From Nonomuraea longispora (GTDB lineage: Bacteria; Actinomycetota; Actinomycetes; Streptosporangiales; Streptosporangiaceae), in the NCBI RefSeq assembly GCF_004348345.1, contig NZ_SMJZ01000024.1, forward strand, positions 1 to 56,775: a stretch of DNA of 56,775 nucleotides, read 5' to 3'. Shown here piece after piece: positions 1 through 8,258 of this stretch. A program made the position numbers and the translations under genes. Every line of letters starts with the position of its first letter. Position 1 is the first letter of the stretch. Under the pieces are notes generated by a model that was not told the origin of the DNA, searched no databases, and saw nothing but the letters and a program-made list of their open reading frames with translations.

Positions 1-12
1 GGTCGCTCGCAT
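1..12 (-). CDS. 5' end of an unidentified gene leaving the window
   Basis: An ATG at 12-10 on the minus strand is preceded by AAGGAG about eight bases upstream, a strong ribosome binding site. Only four codons (M-R-A-T) lie inside the window, so the product cannot be named. It would be transcribed away from the window, downstream of the sugar dehydrogenase gene. An AT-rich promoter-like block lies at 75-111. Confidence 0.5.
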
Positions 13-74
13 GCTGGTTGCTCCTTGGGGGACGTGGGGAGGCGCAGCGGGGCGGCGCCGAGCGCCGCGATCAC

Positions 75-111
75 ACTATGTAGTTATACCATTGCACAGA
101 GCTCCGGTCAG
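75..111 (-). promoter_or_regulatory. candidate promoter for the gene at the left edge
   Basis: On the minus strand CTGACC (111-106) is followed after 17 bases by TATAAC (88-83). This is a plausible -35/-10 pair in an unusually AT-rich patch between the stop of the sugar dehydrogenase and the ATG at 12. It is inferred from consensus only, and the -35 match is partial. Confidence 0.35.
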
Positions 112-1625
112 CGGTCGACGGCGCAGGTGTCCCTGTTGAGCGAGAACCGGCCCGGCAGAGACGTGTCGCCCGTGTGCTCGGCGAGATAGCCCAGCGTGAC
201 GCTGCCGCCGGGCGCGATGGAGCCGTTGTGGCCGGTGTTGACCGCGGTGACCACGTCGCCGCTCTGGGTGAGGTCGGTGTTCCAGTCGGAGACGATGCTC
301 TGTCCGCGCGGAAGGGGGAACCGCAGCGTCCACCCGTTGATCGGCATGGTGCCGGTGTTGGTGACGGTGAGGTCGACGGTCATGCCGCCGCCCCAGGCCC
401 GTGTGGTGTGCCCGATCAGGCAGGTCGGCTCGGCGCGTTCGAACGAGACGCGGTGCAGGCCACCGGGAAGATCGTTGACGACGTACAGTTCGCCCTCCGG
501 CGTGGCGCCGAACGCGGTGACCTGCGTCGGCGTCTGGCCGATCTCGGCCTGGAGATAGCCGCCCGCGCCGTCCTCGCGCAGCGCCCACACGGTGGAGGAG
601 CAGTAGTCGGTGGCGATGTAGGTGCCGCCGACCAGGTCGGCGAACTCCTCGCCGTGGTAGACCTGCCCGCCGATGACCGCGCAGCCGCCGGTGTGCGGGG
701 AGTAGGTGAAGACCGGCTCGGTGTACTCGGCGTCGGAGCGGCACTGGGTCTCGTCGAACACCTCCAGCCCTTCGTAGCAGGACCAGCCGAGGTTCGCGCC
801 GGCCTGCCGTCCCGGCTTGACGTGGTTGATCTCCTCCCAGCGGCCCTGGCCGACGTCGGCGATCCACATCGAGCCGTCCGCGGGGTCGATGGAGAACCGC
901 CACGGGTTGCGCCCGCCGTACATCCAGATCTCCTCGCGCGCGCCCTCGACGCCGGCGAACGGATTGTCCTGAGGCACGCAGTAGGCCAGGTCGCCGCAGC
1001 TCCGGCTGACGTCGATGCGCACGATCTTGCCCAGCAGGGTGTCGAGGCGCTGCCCGGAGTCGAAGGGGTCGCCCGAGCCGCCGCCGTCGCCGATGCTCAT
1101 GTACAGGTTGCCGTCGGTGCCGAAGGTGATCTGGCCGCCGTTGTGGTTGCTGTTCTCGGCGTGCTCCTGGGAGAGCAGGGGTTCGAGGCCGGCGTCGTCC
1201 AGCGCGTACCGCGCCAGGGTCACCGCGCCGTCCGGTAGCGCCGTGTAGGCGAGGTACAGGTCGTGGCTCTCGGCGAAGTCGGGCGCGAGGGCGATGCCGA
1301 GCAGCCCGCGTTCGTTGCCCGACTCGTCCACCGAAGCGGTGATGTCGATGATCGGGGTCGCGTCGAGACCGGTGTCCGGGTGGTAGACCCGCACGGTCCC
1401 GCGTTTCTCGGTGATGAACAGTCGATCCGTCCCGTCGTCGGGTGCGGCGATGGCCGTGGGGCGGCGTAAACCGAAGGCGACCTGGGTGGTGACCGTGTTG
1501 ACCTCCTCCAGCGGCACGTCGGAGGCGGCCGGGACGGACGCGACCGTCGCCGCGGCGACCGGTGGGGCGAGCAGCGGCAGGGTCAGGGCGAGCAGTGCGG
1601 GGGCGGCCCAGCGTTTTCCTGGCAT
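108..1625 (-). CDS. secreted PQQ-type sugar dehydrogenase with C-terminal CBM2
   Basis: The 505-residue protein starts with a signal peptide (basic MPGKR, hydrophobic core, cleavage near APPVAAA). A beta-propeller of the glucose/sorbosone dehydrogenase family (GSDH) fills residues of about 40-395. It shows the NHNGGQ segment with the expected catalytic histidine and the family-typical RNPWRF. The last ~105 residues look like a CBM2 cellulose-binding module: Cys near each end, conserved Trp residues and NGW. Related fusions act outside the cell on cellulose or its oxidation products, probably as electron donors for oxidative polysaccharide cleavage; that role is inferred. The ATG at 1625 was chosen over one at 1688 because it places the signal peptide at the N terminus. 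Confidence 0.9.
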   Translation of the reverse strand: MPGKRWAAPALLALTLPLLAPPVAAATVASVPAASDVPLEEVNTVTTQVAFGLRRPTAIAAPDDGTDRLFITEKRGTVRVYHPDTGLDATPIIDITASVDESGNERGLLGIALAPDFAESHDLYLAYTALPDGAVTLARYALDDAGLEPLLSQEHAENSNHNGGQITFGTDGNLYMSIGDGGGSGDPFDSGQRLDTLLGKIVRIDVSRSCGDLAYCVPQDNPFAGVEGAREEIWMYGGRNPWRFSIDPADGSMWIADVGQGRWEEINHVKPGRQAGANLGWSCYEGLEVFDETQCRSDAEYTEPVFTYSPHTGGCAVIGGQVYHGEEFADLVGGTYIATDYCSSTVWALREDGAGGYLQAEIGQTPTQVTAFGATPEGELYVVNDLPGGLHRVSFERAEPTCLIGHTTRAWGGGMTVDLTVTNTGTMPINGWTLRFPLPRGQSIVSDWNTDLTQSGDVVTAVNTGHNGSIAPGGSVTLGYLAEHTGDTSLPGRFSLNRDTCAVDR

Positions 1626-1886
1626 GGCGGGACTCCAAGAGGCGAGGCGTCGTCGGATCGGACGGTATCGGCTCGCCCGCCGTCCCAACCAGGGCGGCGA
1701 TCACGACGTACGCGAGGAGCCGCCACGCCAGGCCGTGGACGCTCTCTGACCTGCGGCGATGCGGACACGTTCCGGCGCCCCGCCACCGGCCGCATGAAAC
1801 GTACATCGCCCGGCGTGTGGCGGCCGCCACGACGACATCGGCGACGCCTCAGCCGATACGGCGCCGGCCCATGACCGACGGGCGGC

Positions 1887-2630
1887 TCACCAGGCGATGG
1901 GGCCGAGGCGGTCGCTGAAGGTGCCGGTGGGGCCGTCGGGGCCGATCGTCGCGAGCCTGACGTACGAGTCGGTGCCCTCGGTGACCGTCAGCTTGCCCGT
2001 GTGGTGGTTCATGTCGGTGGCGGCGTAAGCGTGGTTGACGACCTCGCCGGGTGTGACGGCGTTGAACCTGATCTCCGGGAGCGCCTGGGCGTACCTGACG
2101 GTGATCATGTTGAGCGCGGCCTTCGACGAGCTGTAGGCGAGTTCGTGGATCTTCGAGGAGGGCTGCTCGGGATCGGTCACGACCGCGAAGGAGCCGACGG
2201 CGCTCGACACCATCACCACCCGCGGATGGTCCGCCGCCCGCAGCAGGGGGAGGAACGCGTGCGTGACCCTGATCGGCCCGTACACGTTGGTGTCGTAGAC
2301 GGAGTGGATCTCGTCGGCGGTCGCGTCCGCCGGCGCGACCGCCCTGCCCGACGCTCCGGCGTTGTTGATCAGTACGTCCAGCCGGTCGGTGTGCTCCCGG
2401 ACGAGCCGTACGGCGCCGGCCACCGAGGCGTCGGAGGTCACGTCCAGCGGGACCATGACCACGTTCGTGCCCTCGCGGGAGAGCTCGGCGGCGGACGCCA
2501 GGCCCCGGCCCTCGTCGCGTGAGCCGAGAAAGACCCGCCATCCTCGCTGCCCGAGCCGCCTGGCCGCTTCGAGACCGAGTCCCTTGTTGCCTCCGGTGAC
2601 CAGCACCGAGGTCGTGTCCGCGTTCGTCAT
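1887..2630 (-). CDS. SDR-family oxidoreductase, divergent from the ECF41 sigma gene
   Basis: A 247-residue classical short-chain dehydrogenase. It has the TGGNKGLG nucleotide-binding loop near the N terminus, NNAGAS in mid-domain and a YSSSK catalytic motif. It should be an NAD(P)-dependent soluble enzyme of unknown substrate. The ATG at 2630 is used because upstream in-frame codons run through the promoter. An ECF41-type promoter on the minus strand ends at 2640, so the transcript would begin within a few bases of the ATG (leaderless). ECF41 sigma factors usually sit beside one oxidoreductase-, epimerase- or decarboxylase-type gene, and this SDR fits that place. Confidence 0.88.
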   Translation of the reverse strand: MTNADTTSVLVTGGNKGLGLEAARRLGQRGWRVFLGSRDEGRGLASAAELSREGTNVVMVPLDVTSDASVAGAVRLVREHTDRLDVLINNAGASGRAVAPADATADEIHSVYDTNVYGPIRVTHAFLPLLRAADHPRVVMVSSAVGSFAVVTDPEQPSSKIHELAYSSSKAALNMITVRYAQALPEIRFNAVTPGEVVNHAYAATDMNHHTGKLTVTEGTDSYVRLATIGPDGPTGTFSDRLGPIAW

Positions 2631-2639
2631 GCCCTCTGG

Positions 2640-2666
2640 GACGACGTGGCCCGCCCGGTTGTGACA
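2640..2666 (-). promoter_or_regulatory. ECF41-type promoter driving the SDR gene
   Basis: Reading the minus strand, TGTCACA (2666-2660) and CGTC (2643-2640) are separated by exactly 16 bases. TGTCACA/CGTC is the published ECF41 consensus. The start codon at 2630 is so close that a leaderless mRNA is expected. Confidence 0.7.
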
Positions 2667-2687
2667 CGGGTGAATGCCATGATGCGA

Positions 2688-2714
2688 TGTCACAGAACGA
2701 CCGGCACTCTCGTC
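2688..2714 (+). promoter_or_regulatory. ECF41-type promoter driving the sigma gene
   Basis: TGTCACA (2688-2694) and CGTC (2711-2714) are 16 bases apart, the same architecture as the minus-strand promoter 22 bp away. This predicts positive autoregulation of the sigma gene, which starts about 40 bases downstream. Confidence 0.7.
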
Positions 2715-2754
2715 TCGTGTACGGAGACCGACCCCGAGCACGAACTGGACAGGC

Positions 2755-3678
2755 ATGACGCGAGAGCAGGAATTCGAGGAGCTGCGACCGCTGCTGTTCT
2801 CGATCTCTTACCGGATCCTGGGCAGCGTGACGGAGGCGGAGGACGCCGTCCAGGAGACGTGGCTGCGCTACGCGACCGCCTCGGCGCAGCCGCGATCCCC
2901 CAAGGCCTTCCTGTCGGCGACGGTCACCAGGCTCTCGATCGACGTGCTGCGCTCCGCCCGGGTCCGCCGGGAGGAGTACATCGGGCCGTGGTTCCCCGAA
3001 CCGCTGCTCGCCGACCCGTACGAGGACCCGGAACGTTCCGCGGAGCTGGCCGACTCGGTGTCGATGGCGGCGCTGCTCCTGCTGGAGCGGCTGACTCCGC
3101 TCGAACGTGCGGTCTTCGTGCTCAGGGACGTGTTCAGGTTCGAGTTCGCGGAGGTCGCCTCGGCGGTGGGGCGCTCGGAGGCGGCCTGCCGGCAGCTCGT
3201 GTCGCGGGCCCGCCGTCACATGCAGGAGGGTCAGCCCCGCTTCGACGCCGACCGCGGGAAGCGTGAGGAGCTCGCCGGACGGTTTCTCGACGCGCTCAAG
3301 GAAGGCGATGTCGACGCTCTGCGCGAGCTGCTCGCCGCCGACGTGCAGCTGGTCAACGACGGCGGGGGCAAGGTCGGCGGTCCGCGCCGCGTCTGCGGGG
3401 TGGAGAAGGTCATCAGGGTTCTGGCCGCCAACGTGCCGCTGTTCATCACCCGGACCGGTGCGGTGGTGGAACCGCGCGAGGTGAACGGCCAGCCCGGCGC
3501 GATCCTGCGCGACCCCGGCGGCAATATCCTTACCGCCTGGGGGCTCGACATCCTCGACGAACGCATCCAGACCATCCGTTCACTGGTCAATCCGGACAAG
3601 CTCCGGCACCTGGGCCCGGTCGCGGATGTCGGCGCGATCGTGCGCGAGGCGAAGCAGGACCGCCGGCGGCCGGTCTGA
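2755..3678 (+). CDS. ECF41-family RNA polymerase sigma factor with SnoaL-like C-terminal domain
   Basis: A 307-residue sigma factor. Region 2 lies at about residues 1-75 (FSISYRILGSVTEAEDAVQETWLR), region 4 at about 110-165, and a SnoaL-like extension follows. The extension holds the two group signatures DGGGK (near residue 201) and NPDKL (near 279). These identify ECF41, a group with no separate anti-sigma factor in which the C-terminal domain itself controls activity. The signal is unknown. Divergent promoters of the ECF41 type precede it and its SDR neighbour. The gene is convergent with the polysaccharide lyase and ends in a shared hairpin. Confidence 0.92.
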   Translation: MTREQEFEELRPLLFSISYRILGSVTEAEDAVQETWLRYATASAQPRSPKAFLSATVTRLSIDVLRSARVRREEYIGPWFPEPLLADPYEDPERSAELADSVSMAALLLLERLTPLERAVFVLRDVFRFEFAEVASAVGRSEAACRQLVSRARRHMQEGQPRFDADRGKREELAGRFLDALKEGDVDALRELLAADVQLVNDGGGKVGGPRRVCGVEKVIRVLAANVPLFITRTGAVVEPREVNGQPGAILRDPGGNILTAWGLDILDERIQTIRSLVNPDKLRHLGPVADVGAIVREAKQDRRRPV

Positions 3679-3711
3679 GGTCGCGTGCCGCGAAGAACGG
3701 CACGCGGCCTC
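3677..3711. terminator. bidirectional hairpin between convergent genes
   Basis: Arms 3677-3690 and 3698-3711 pair over 14 positions with one G-U pair and a 7-base loop. The hairpin sits between the stop codons of the sigma gene (3678) and the lyase (3718). There is no T tract, as is usual in actinomycetes. Confidence 0.75.
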
Positions 3712-3717
3712 AGGTCG

Positions 3718-6501
3718 TCAGCGCGCCGCCGCCGCGTAAATGAGCGAGCCGGCCCGGTGGAAGGGCACCTGCGTGCCGTTGAGGACGACCTTGGCGGCGT
3801 CCGCCGTGGTGATCGCGATGGCCCGCGCCGGGTCGGTGCTCGCCTTCAGCCCGGCGCCGTCGATGCGTACGGTGCCGTCCTTGCCGATCGCCACGGCCAG
3901 GTCCTTGACCGGCGTCGGCGACGTGACCAGGGCCGCGCCGTCACGCTTGACCGACGTGCCGTCCACCAGCATGATCGACTGCCCGGCGGCGCCGGTCTCG
4001 GCGTAGAGCAGCTTGCCGTCGAACGTGTACGCCCCGAAGGAGCGGGACGCCCGGGTCGTCCATGACTTGTAGTAGACCGCTTCGCCCCGCTCGCCGAGCT
4101 TCAGGCCCAGCGCGGTCGCCTGGTGCGCCGGAGTGGAGCCGACGGGGATGCGCTCCACCGCCACCGTGCGGTCCGCCGCACCCTTGGACGGCAGCAGGAG
4201 GGTGTCGAAGGTGGTCCGGCCCGCGGTCGTCTTGACGTAGGACGCGTACTTGGCGTTCTCCACCCGGTACATGGCCGGGGCGTAATACCCGTCGCGCAGC
4301 GAGGCGGACACCCTGCCCGGATCGGCGGGCACGACGGTGATGTTGGCGCCGTCGCCGAAGGCCGTCGTCGCCGCCTTCTGCCCCGACCCGAGCGAGAGGT
4401 TCGCGTCCGGGGTGAAGTGCCAGTTCTGCTCGTATCGGTGCGAGGCGTTGTCCGAGGGCTTCAACCGGTCGGAGACCAGCCACAGGCCCGAGGACAGCGA
4501 CAGGACCGACCGTTCGTGCAGCGCCCCCTTGGAGGCTTCGGTGTGCGCGCCGACCAGGCTGAAGGACGAATTGGAGATCAGGCTGGTGATCGCCCCGGCG
4601 GCCGTCGACACCTGCGCCTGGTCGTCGATCTCGATCGTGTTGTGCGACTCCGTGCTCTTCCGCAGCCAGGTCGCGCGCGGGTCCGAGGCGTAGGTGAACG
4701 TCCCCATGTCGGGCAGCAGCGGCCTGCCGTAGGCGTAGGCGGTGATGGCCAGTTCGTCCGTGTGGCTGTGGTTGCCCCGGTCGGCGTTGATCCGCAGGTA
4801 GGAGTCCTCGGGGCTCCAGCCGGACCTGGCCACCGCCACGCGGGTGTCGGGATAGAGCGCCGAGGTGTGCGCGGGCTTCTTCCCGGAGGCGCCTGAAGTG
4901 CCGACATGGATCAGCTCCTCGTCGTCGACCAGCTCTCCCAGCCTTCTGAGGGTCGAGCGGACATCCCTCGGCTCGCTGTCGCCGTACACGGGGCCGTAGC
5001 CGTTGGGGTAGGTCTGGTCCATGAGGAAGCGGCCCAGCTTCCGGAGTCTGGCCCTGGCCGCTTCGCTGAAGGCGAGGCCGTGCTCGCTCATGAACAGTGC
5101 GAGGTCCACGTACTGGGAGGCGTAGGCGCGGGCGTATCCGTCCGTCGCCTCCCAGTAGCCACCGTCGGCGTACGTGGACTCGTCGAGCAGCCGCTCCAGG
5201 GAGGTGACCGCGTTGGCCTTCCACTGCGGAGCCCTGGAGAACTCGGGGAAGTACACGGCGGTGTGCAGCAGCGCGGCCTTCTGGGTCTGCCGCCAGTTGT
5301 GCGCGCCCTGTTCGCTGGTCTCCAGGTGCGCGGCGGACCTGTTCAGCGCCTTGAGGATCTCGGTGTTGGCCTCGGGTGTCAGCGACGGGCTCGTGCGCAG
5401 GATCTCGTACGCCGCGATCCAGTTCTGCACGCGCCGCGCCACGGACAGGCTGTTCGGGTACGCCCCCGCCCCGTCGGCCACATAGGTGTCGGCGTCCTTG
5501 ACGAAGTCGGTCATCAGGTCGATGAGCGTGCCGGCGTGCTTCTTGTCGCCGGTCTGCCGGTAGGCCTCGGCCAGAGGGCCGGCGAAGTAGAAGCGGGGCA
5601 GCTGGACCAGATATTCCTTGTCGGCGCCCGCCGGCTGCTTCCAGTCGAACCCTCCCGGGTCGCCCTGCCAGGAGTAGGTGTACTGCACGGTGTTGGACCA
5701 GGTGCGGGAGGCCTCGGTGAAGGTGTCGCCGTTGCCGTACAGCATGACGTCCTTCTTCGCGTCGGCCGAGCCGGTCAGCGAGAGCTCGGCCTTCTTCACC
5801 TCGGGCAGCCCGGCGAGGTCGAACTGCAGGTACGCCTTGCGCGTCTCCGCGCTGAACGGGCCCCTGCCCTGGTCACTGACCTGCATCAGGTATTTGTCGC
5901 CGTACGCGGTGCCGGGGTGGCCGGCCCAGATGTAGGTGTCGTGCGACGGGCGTAGGGTCCTCTCCGACCCGTCGGCCAGCGTCAGGCGGAGCGTGGGGGT
6001 GCCTGAGCTCTTCTCGCTGGTGCCGAAGCGCGCGATGACCGGATCCTTGTACCGGCTCATCAGGAAGAACCCGGTCCTGCCTTCCTTGACGCTGGTCGTC
6101 ACGTCGGCCTTGACCGTCGTCTCCTGCGGGCCGACCGTCAGCGTCGTGAGGTAGACCTCGCCGGTGTCCAGCGTCCAGATGTGGTCGGGCGTCAGCTCCA
6201 GGACCCCAGGCCAGGCGGAGTGCGAGAAGCGGCCCGCCGACATGGCGGGACGCTCGCGGAAGTGATCGAGCAGCTTCTGCTTGGCCAGGCCGTAGTCGCC
6301 ATCTTTGACCGCGCGCCGCACCTCGTCCAGCCCCTCGTCGTAGGCGACGCGCGGGGCCGTCACCCAGGCGCCGTTGCTCCACTTGCCGAAGAACTCGGCG
6401 TCCGACAGGGATGCCGCAGCGGCCTGGGGCCCAGGCACCAGCAGGGCAGCGACCAGTGTGAGGGGGGCGAACGTCCTGGGTAAGGATCTGCGGGGAGACA
6501 C
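3718..6501 (-). CDS. secreted heparinase II/III-family polysaccharide lyase
   Basis: The 927-residue protein starts with a signal peptide (basic N terminus, hydrophobic stretch, cleavage near PQAAAAS). An alpha/alpha-toroid domain is interrupted at about residues 180-290 by a DNRLRE/CBM96-like beta domain (HDTYIW, KAYLQFDL, TFTEASRTW). The second half is the heparinase II/III beta-sandwich with RGNHSHTDELAI and SHNTIEIDD. Such enzymes cut uronic-acid polysaccharides by beta-elimination outside the cell; the substrate here is unknown. The GTG at 6501 has only a weak ribosome binding site. No transporter sits beside it. Confidence 0.88.
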   Translation of the reverse strand: MSPRRSLPRTFAPLTLVAALLVPGPQAAAASLSDAEFFGKWSNGAWVTAPRVAYDEGLDEVRRAVKDGDYGLAKQKLLDHFRERPAMSAGRFSHSAWPGVLELTPDHIWTLDTGEVYLTTLTVGPQETTVKADVTTSVKEGRTGFFLMSRYKDPVIARFGTSEKSSGTPTLRLTLADGSERTLRPSHDTYIWAGHPGTAYGDKYLMQVSDQGRGPFSAETRKAYLQFDLAGLPEVKKAELSLTGSADAKKDVMLYGNGDTFTEASRTWSNTVQYTYSWQGDPGGFDWKQPAGADKEYLVQLPRFYFAGPLAEAYRQTGDKKHAGTLIDLMTDFVKDADTYVADGAGAYPNSLSVARRVQNWIAAYEILRTSPSLTPEANTEILKALNRSAAHLETSEQGAHNWRQTQKAALLHTAVYFPEFSRAPQWKANAVTSLERLLDESTYADGGYWEATDGYARAYASQYVDLALFMSEHGLAFSEAARARLRKLGRFLMDQTYPNGYGPVYGDSEPRDVRSTLRRLGELVDDEELIHVGTSGASGKKPAHTSALYPDTRVAVARSGWSPEDSYLRINADRGNHSHTDELAITAYAYGRPLLPDMGTFTYASDPRATWLRKSTESHNTIEIDDQAQVSTAAGAITSLISNSSFSLVGAHTEASKGALHERSVLSLSSGLWLVSDRLKPSDNASHRYEQNWHFTPDANLSLGSGQKAATTAFGDGANITVVPADPGRVSASLRDGYYAPAMYRVENAKYASYVKTTAGRTTFDTLLLPSKGAADRTVAVERIPVGSTPAHQATALGLKLGERGEAVYYKSWTTRASRSFGAYTFDGKLLYAETGAAGQSIMLVDGTSVKRDGAALVTSPTPVKDLAVAIGKDGTVRIDGAGLKASTDPARAIAITTADAAKVVLNGTQVPFHRAGSLIYAAAAR

Positions 6502-6590
6502 GTCCGCGAGAGTAGGAGCCCCCGGTATATCCCGGGTATGTCGGCGATCCGAGCCCGGCCCTCACCTGGTCGGCACGGCAGGGGTGGTGC

Positions 6591-7400
6591 TCATGACTTG
6601 CGGACGACACCGCACCACTGGTCGACCTCGACCGGCAGGCTGCCGTCCCACTCCGGCTCAGGACGCCACCGCGAGCACGAGACCCAGCCCGGCTCCACCA
6701 TGTCGTAGCCGGTGAAGAACTGGGCGATCCGCTCGGGCGTGCGCAGCTTCAGCTTCGGCTGGGCGTCGATGTTCCACACGCGCACCGCCTCGGCCGTGGC
6801 CTCGCCGTTGACCGCCGTGGTGGTGTTGGCCACCGCCACGTAGCTTCCCGACGGCACCGCGGCCATCAGCTCGTCGATGATCCGCTGCAGCTCGTCGTCG
6901 TCGTTGACGAAGTGCATGATGCCCAGCAGCATGATCGCCACCGGTTGGGTGAAGTCCAGCGTCTTGGCGGCTTCGCGCAGGATGAGGGAGGGGTCACGCG
7001 CGTCGGCGTCGATGTAGGAGGTGGCGCCCTCCTCCGAGCTGGTCAGCAGGGCGCGCGCGTGCACGAGCACCAGGGGGTCGTTGTCGACGTACACGACCCG
7101 CGACTCCGGCGCGATCTGCTGCGCCACCTCGTGCGTGTTGTCCTGGGTGGGCAGCCCGGTGCCGATGTCGAGGAACTGCCGGATGCCCGCCTCGGCGGTC
7201 AGGAAGCGTACGGCCCGCCCCAGGAACAACCGGTCGGCTCGCGCGAGCTCGACCACCACCGGGAAGATCTCCTTGACCCGGTCGCCGACCTCCCGGTCGA
7301 CGGGGAAATGGTCCTTGCCGCCCAGCCAGTAGTTCCAGATCCGTGCCGTGTGAGGCACATGCGGCTTGAGTTTCTGTTCGCTCAGGCTCTCGTCAGCCAT
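6591..7400 (-). CDS. SAM-dependent methyltransferase, PF04672 (former DUF574) type
   Basis: The 269-residue protein opens with HTARIWNYWLGGKDHF, which is diagnostic of this actinomycete-restricted family. The SAM-binding motif I follows (FLDIGTGLPTQDNTHEVAQ) and then YVDNDPLVL. Members are numerous in Streptomyces-like genomes and mostly uncharacterised; the substrate is unknown. An AGAGGA ribosome binding site precedes the ATG at 7400. A candidate 35-codon gene lies 61 bases upstream on the same strand and may share the transcript. Confidence 0.92.
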   Translation of the reverse strand: MADESLSEQKLKPHVPHTARIWNYWLGGKDHFPVDREVGDRVKEIFPVVVELARADRLFLGRAVRFLTAEAGIRQFLDIGTGLPTQDNTHEVAQQIAPESRVVYVDNDPLVLVHARALLTSSEEGATSYIDADARDPSLILREAAKTLDFTQPVAIMLLGIMHFVNDDDELQRIIDELMAAVPSGSYVAVANTTTAVNGEATAEAVRVWNIDAQPKLKLRTPERIAQFFTGYDMVEPGWVSCSRWRPEPEWDGSLPVEVDQWCGVVRKS

Positions 7401-7461
7401 GACCCAATCCTCTAAGTGGCTCGAAAATGCCGGTGTCCAGTCTAGGCGGACTTATCGATCT

Positions 7462-7569
7462 CTATCCCGTATGCGCACCCGGGAGCGATCTCAGAATGTC
7501 GACGATCTCCTGGGCCTCCTGGGCCTCCTGGGCCTCCTGGGCGCGCGGCGCGAAGTGCGGGACGTTCAC
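7462..7569 (-). CDS. candidate 35-residue peptide with four Ala-Gln-Glu repeats
   Basis: A GTG at 7569 is preceded by AGGA with four to five bases spacing, and the frame runs 35 codons to TAG at 7462-7464. The product has a short N-terminal part (MNVPHFAPR), four exact in-frame copies of Ala-Gln-Glu, and a tail IVDILRSLPGAHTG. The tandem 9-bp repeat (7507-7542) keeps the frame. The N-terminal Ala-Gln-Glu stretch leading into IVDILRSL could form one amphipathic helix. It precedes the PF04672 methyltransferase by 61 bases. No family is recognised. It might instead be a chance open frame over a slippage repeat. Confidence 0.45.
   Translation of the reverse strand: MNVPHFAPRAQEAQEAQEAQEIVDILRSLPGAHTG
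7507..7542. repeat. four tandem copies of a 9-bp unit
   Basis: CTCCTGGGC is repeated four times without interruption (plus strand). On the minus strand it encodes Ala-Gln-Glu repeats in the candidate peptide at 7462-7569. Copy number probably varies between strains by slippage. Confidence 0.9.
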
Positions 7570-7602
7570 GGCTTCCTGGTCACACCGAGCGATAGTACAT
7601 GT

Positions 7603-7632
7603 GTCTCATATGCACGTCTTGTACAAACGTCT
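7603..7632. promoter_or_regulatory. GTCT direct-repeat array, possible second TetR operator
   Basis: GTCT occurs at 7603, 7616 and 7629 with a strict 13-bp period. The block resembles the array in front of the MFS gene (8259-8287): both contain GTCTCA, GTCTTG and a third GTCT. It overlaps the stop codon of the TetR gene and lies just upstream of the candidate peptide gene. Confidence 0.45.
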
Positions 7633-8234
7633 CAAACGGCTCGGTCGGAGGCGGGCTCCCGCTGCCCGGCGGAGGCGATGGTGCGCACCGCGAGGGCGAG
7701 GTCCTCGCCGGAGGGGACGCCGCCCGGGTCGGTCATCCACTGCACGATCAGGCCGTTCATCAGCAGGTAGTAGAGGGTGGCGACGGCGCGCGCCGGCGCG
7801 TTGCCGACGTCGTGCTCGGACTGCCGGTAGCGGTGGGTGAACTCGTCGATGGCGTCGGCCTGGGCCTTGGCGAACGTCTCCCGCAGCTCCGGCACGTGCG
7901 CGAGCTGGCCGAGGTTCTCCAGGGCGGCGACGATGACCTGCCGGTGTTGCGGAAACGAGTCGATCATGTGGGTCCACGTCGCCTCGAACCGTTCGGCCGC
8001 GTCCTTCCCGGAGGCGGCGGCGCGCAGCGCGCGACCGAACTCCTCGCCCAGCCCTTCCGCGGTCGCGTCGTAGAGCGCCGCGTTGAGCAGCTGTTCCTTC
8101 GAGCCGAAGTGATAGCCGATGGCGGCCAGGCTGGTCCCCGCCGCGGTCGCGATGTCGCGAGCCGTGGTGCGCGCGTAGCCCTTCTCGAGCAGACAGCGCT
8201 TGGCTCCGGCGAGCAAGTCTTCACGGTTACCCAT
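7632..8234 (-). CDS. TetR-family repressor of the adjacent MFS/FAD-monooxygenase genes
   Basis: A 200-residue TetR/AcrR regulator with an N-terminal helix-turn-helix (ARTTARDIATAAGTSLAAIGYHFGSKEQLL) and a divergent C-terminal ligand domain. The ATG at 8234 gives the usual short N terminus; one at 8252 is also open. It is divergent from an MFS exporter with a 77-bp gap that holds GTCT-based palindromes. By context it probably represses the exporter and the following FAD monooxygenase until a small-molecule ligand appears. Confidence 0.9.
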   Translation of the reverse strand: MGNREDLLAGAKRCLLEKGYARTTARDIATAAGTSLAAIGYHFGSKEQLLNAALYDATAEGLGEEFGRALRAAASGKDAAERFEATWTHMIDSFPQHRQVIVAALENLGQLAHVPELRETFAKAQADAIDEFTHRYRQSEHDVGNAPARAVATLYYLLMNGLIVQWMTDPGGVPSGEDLALAVRTIASAGQREPASDRAV

Positions 8235-8258
8235 ACCCGCAGACCCTATCAAACGAAA

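Noticed and set aside
7507..7542. Tandem 9-bp repeat considered as a CRISPR-like array
   Set aside because: Units are contiguous with no spacers and no cas genes are nearby.
7427..7840. Plus-strand frame with Ser-Trp-Ala repeats
   Set aside because: It has no ribosome binding site and runs antisense into tetR; the minus-strand peptide reading of the same repeat is better supported.
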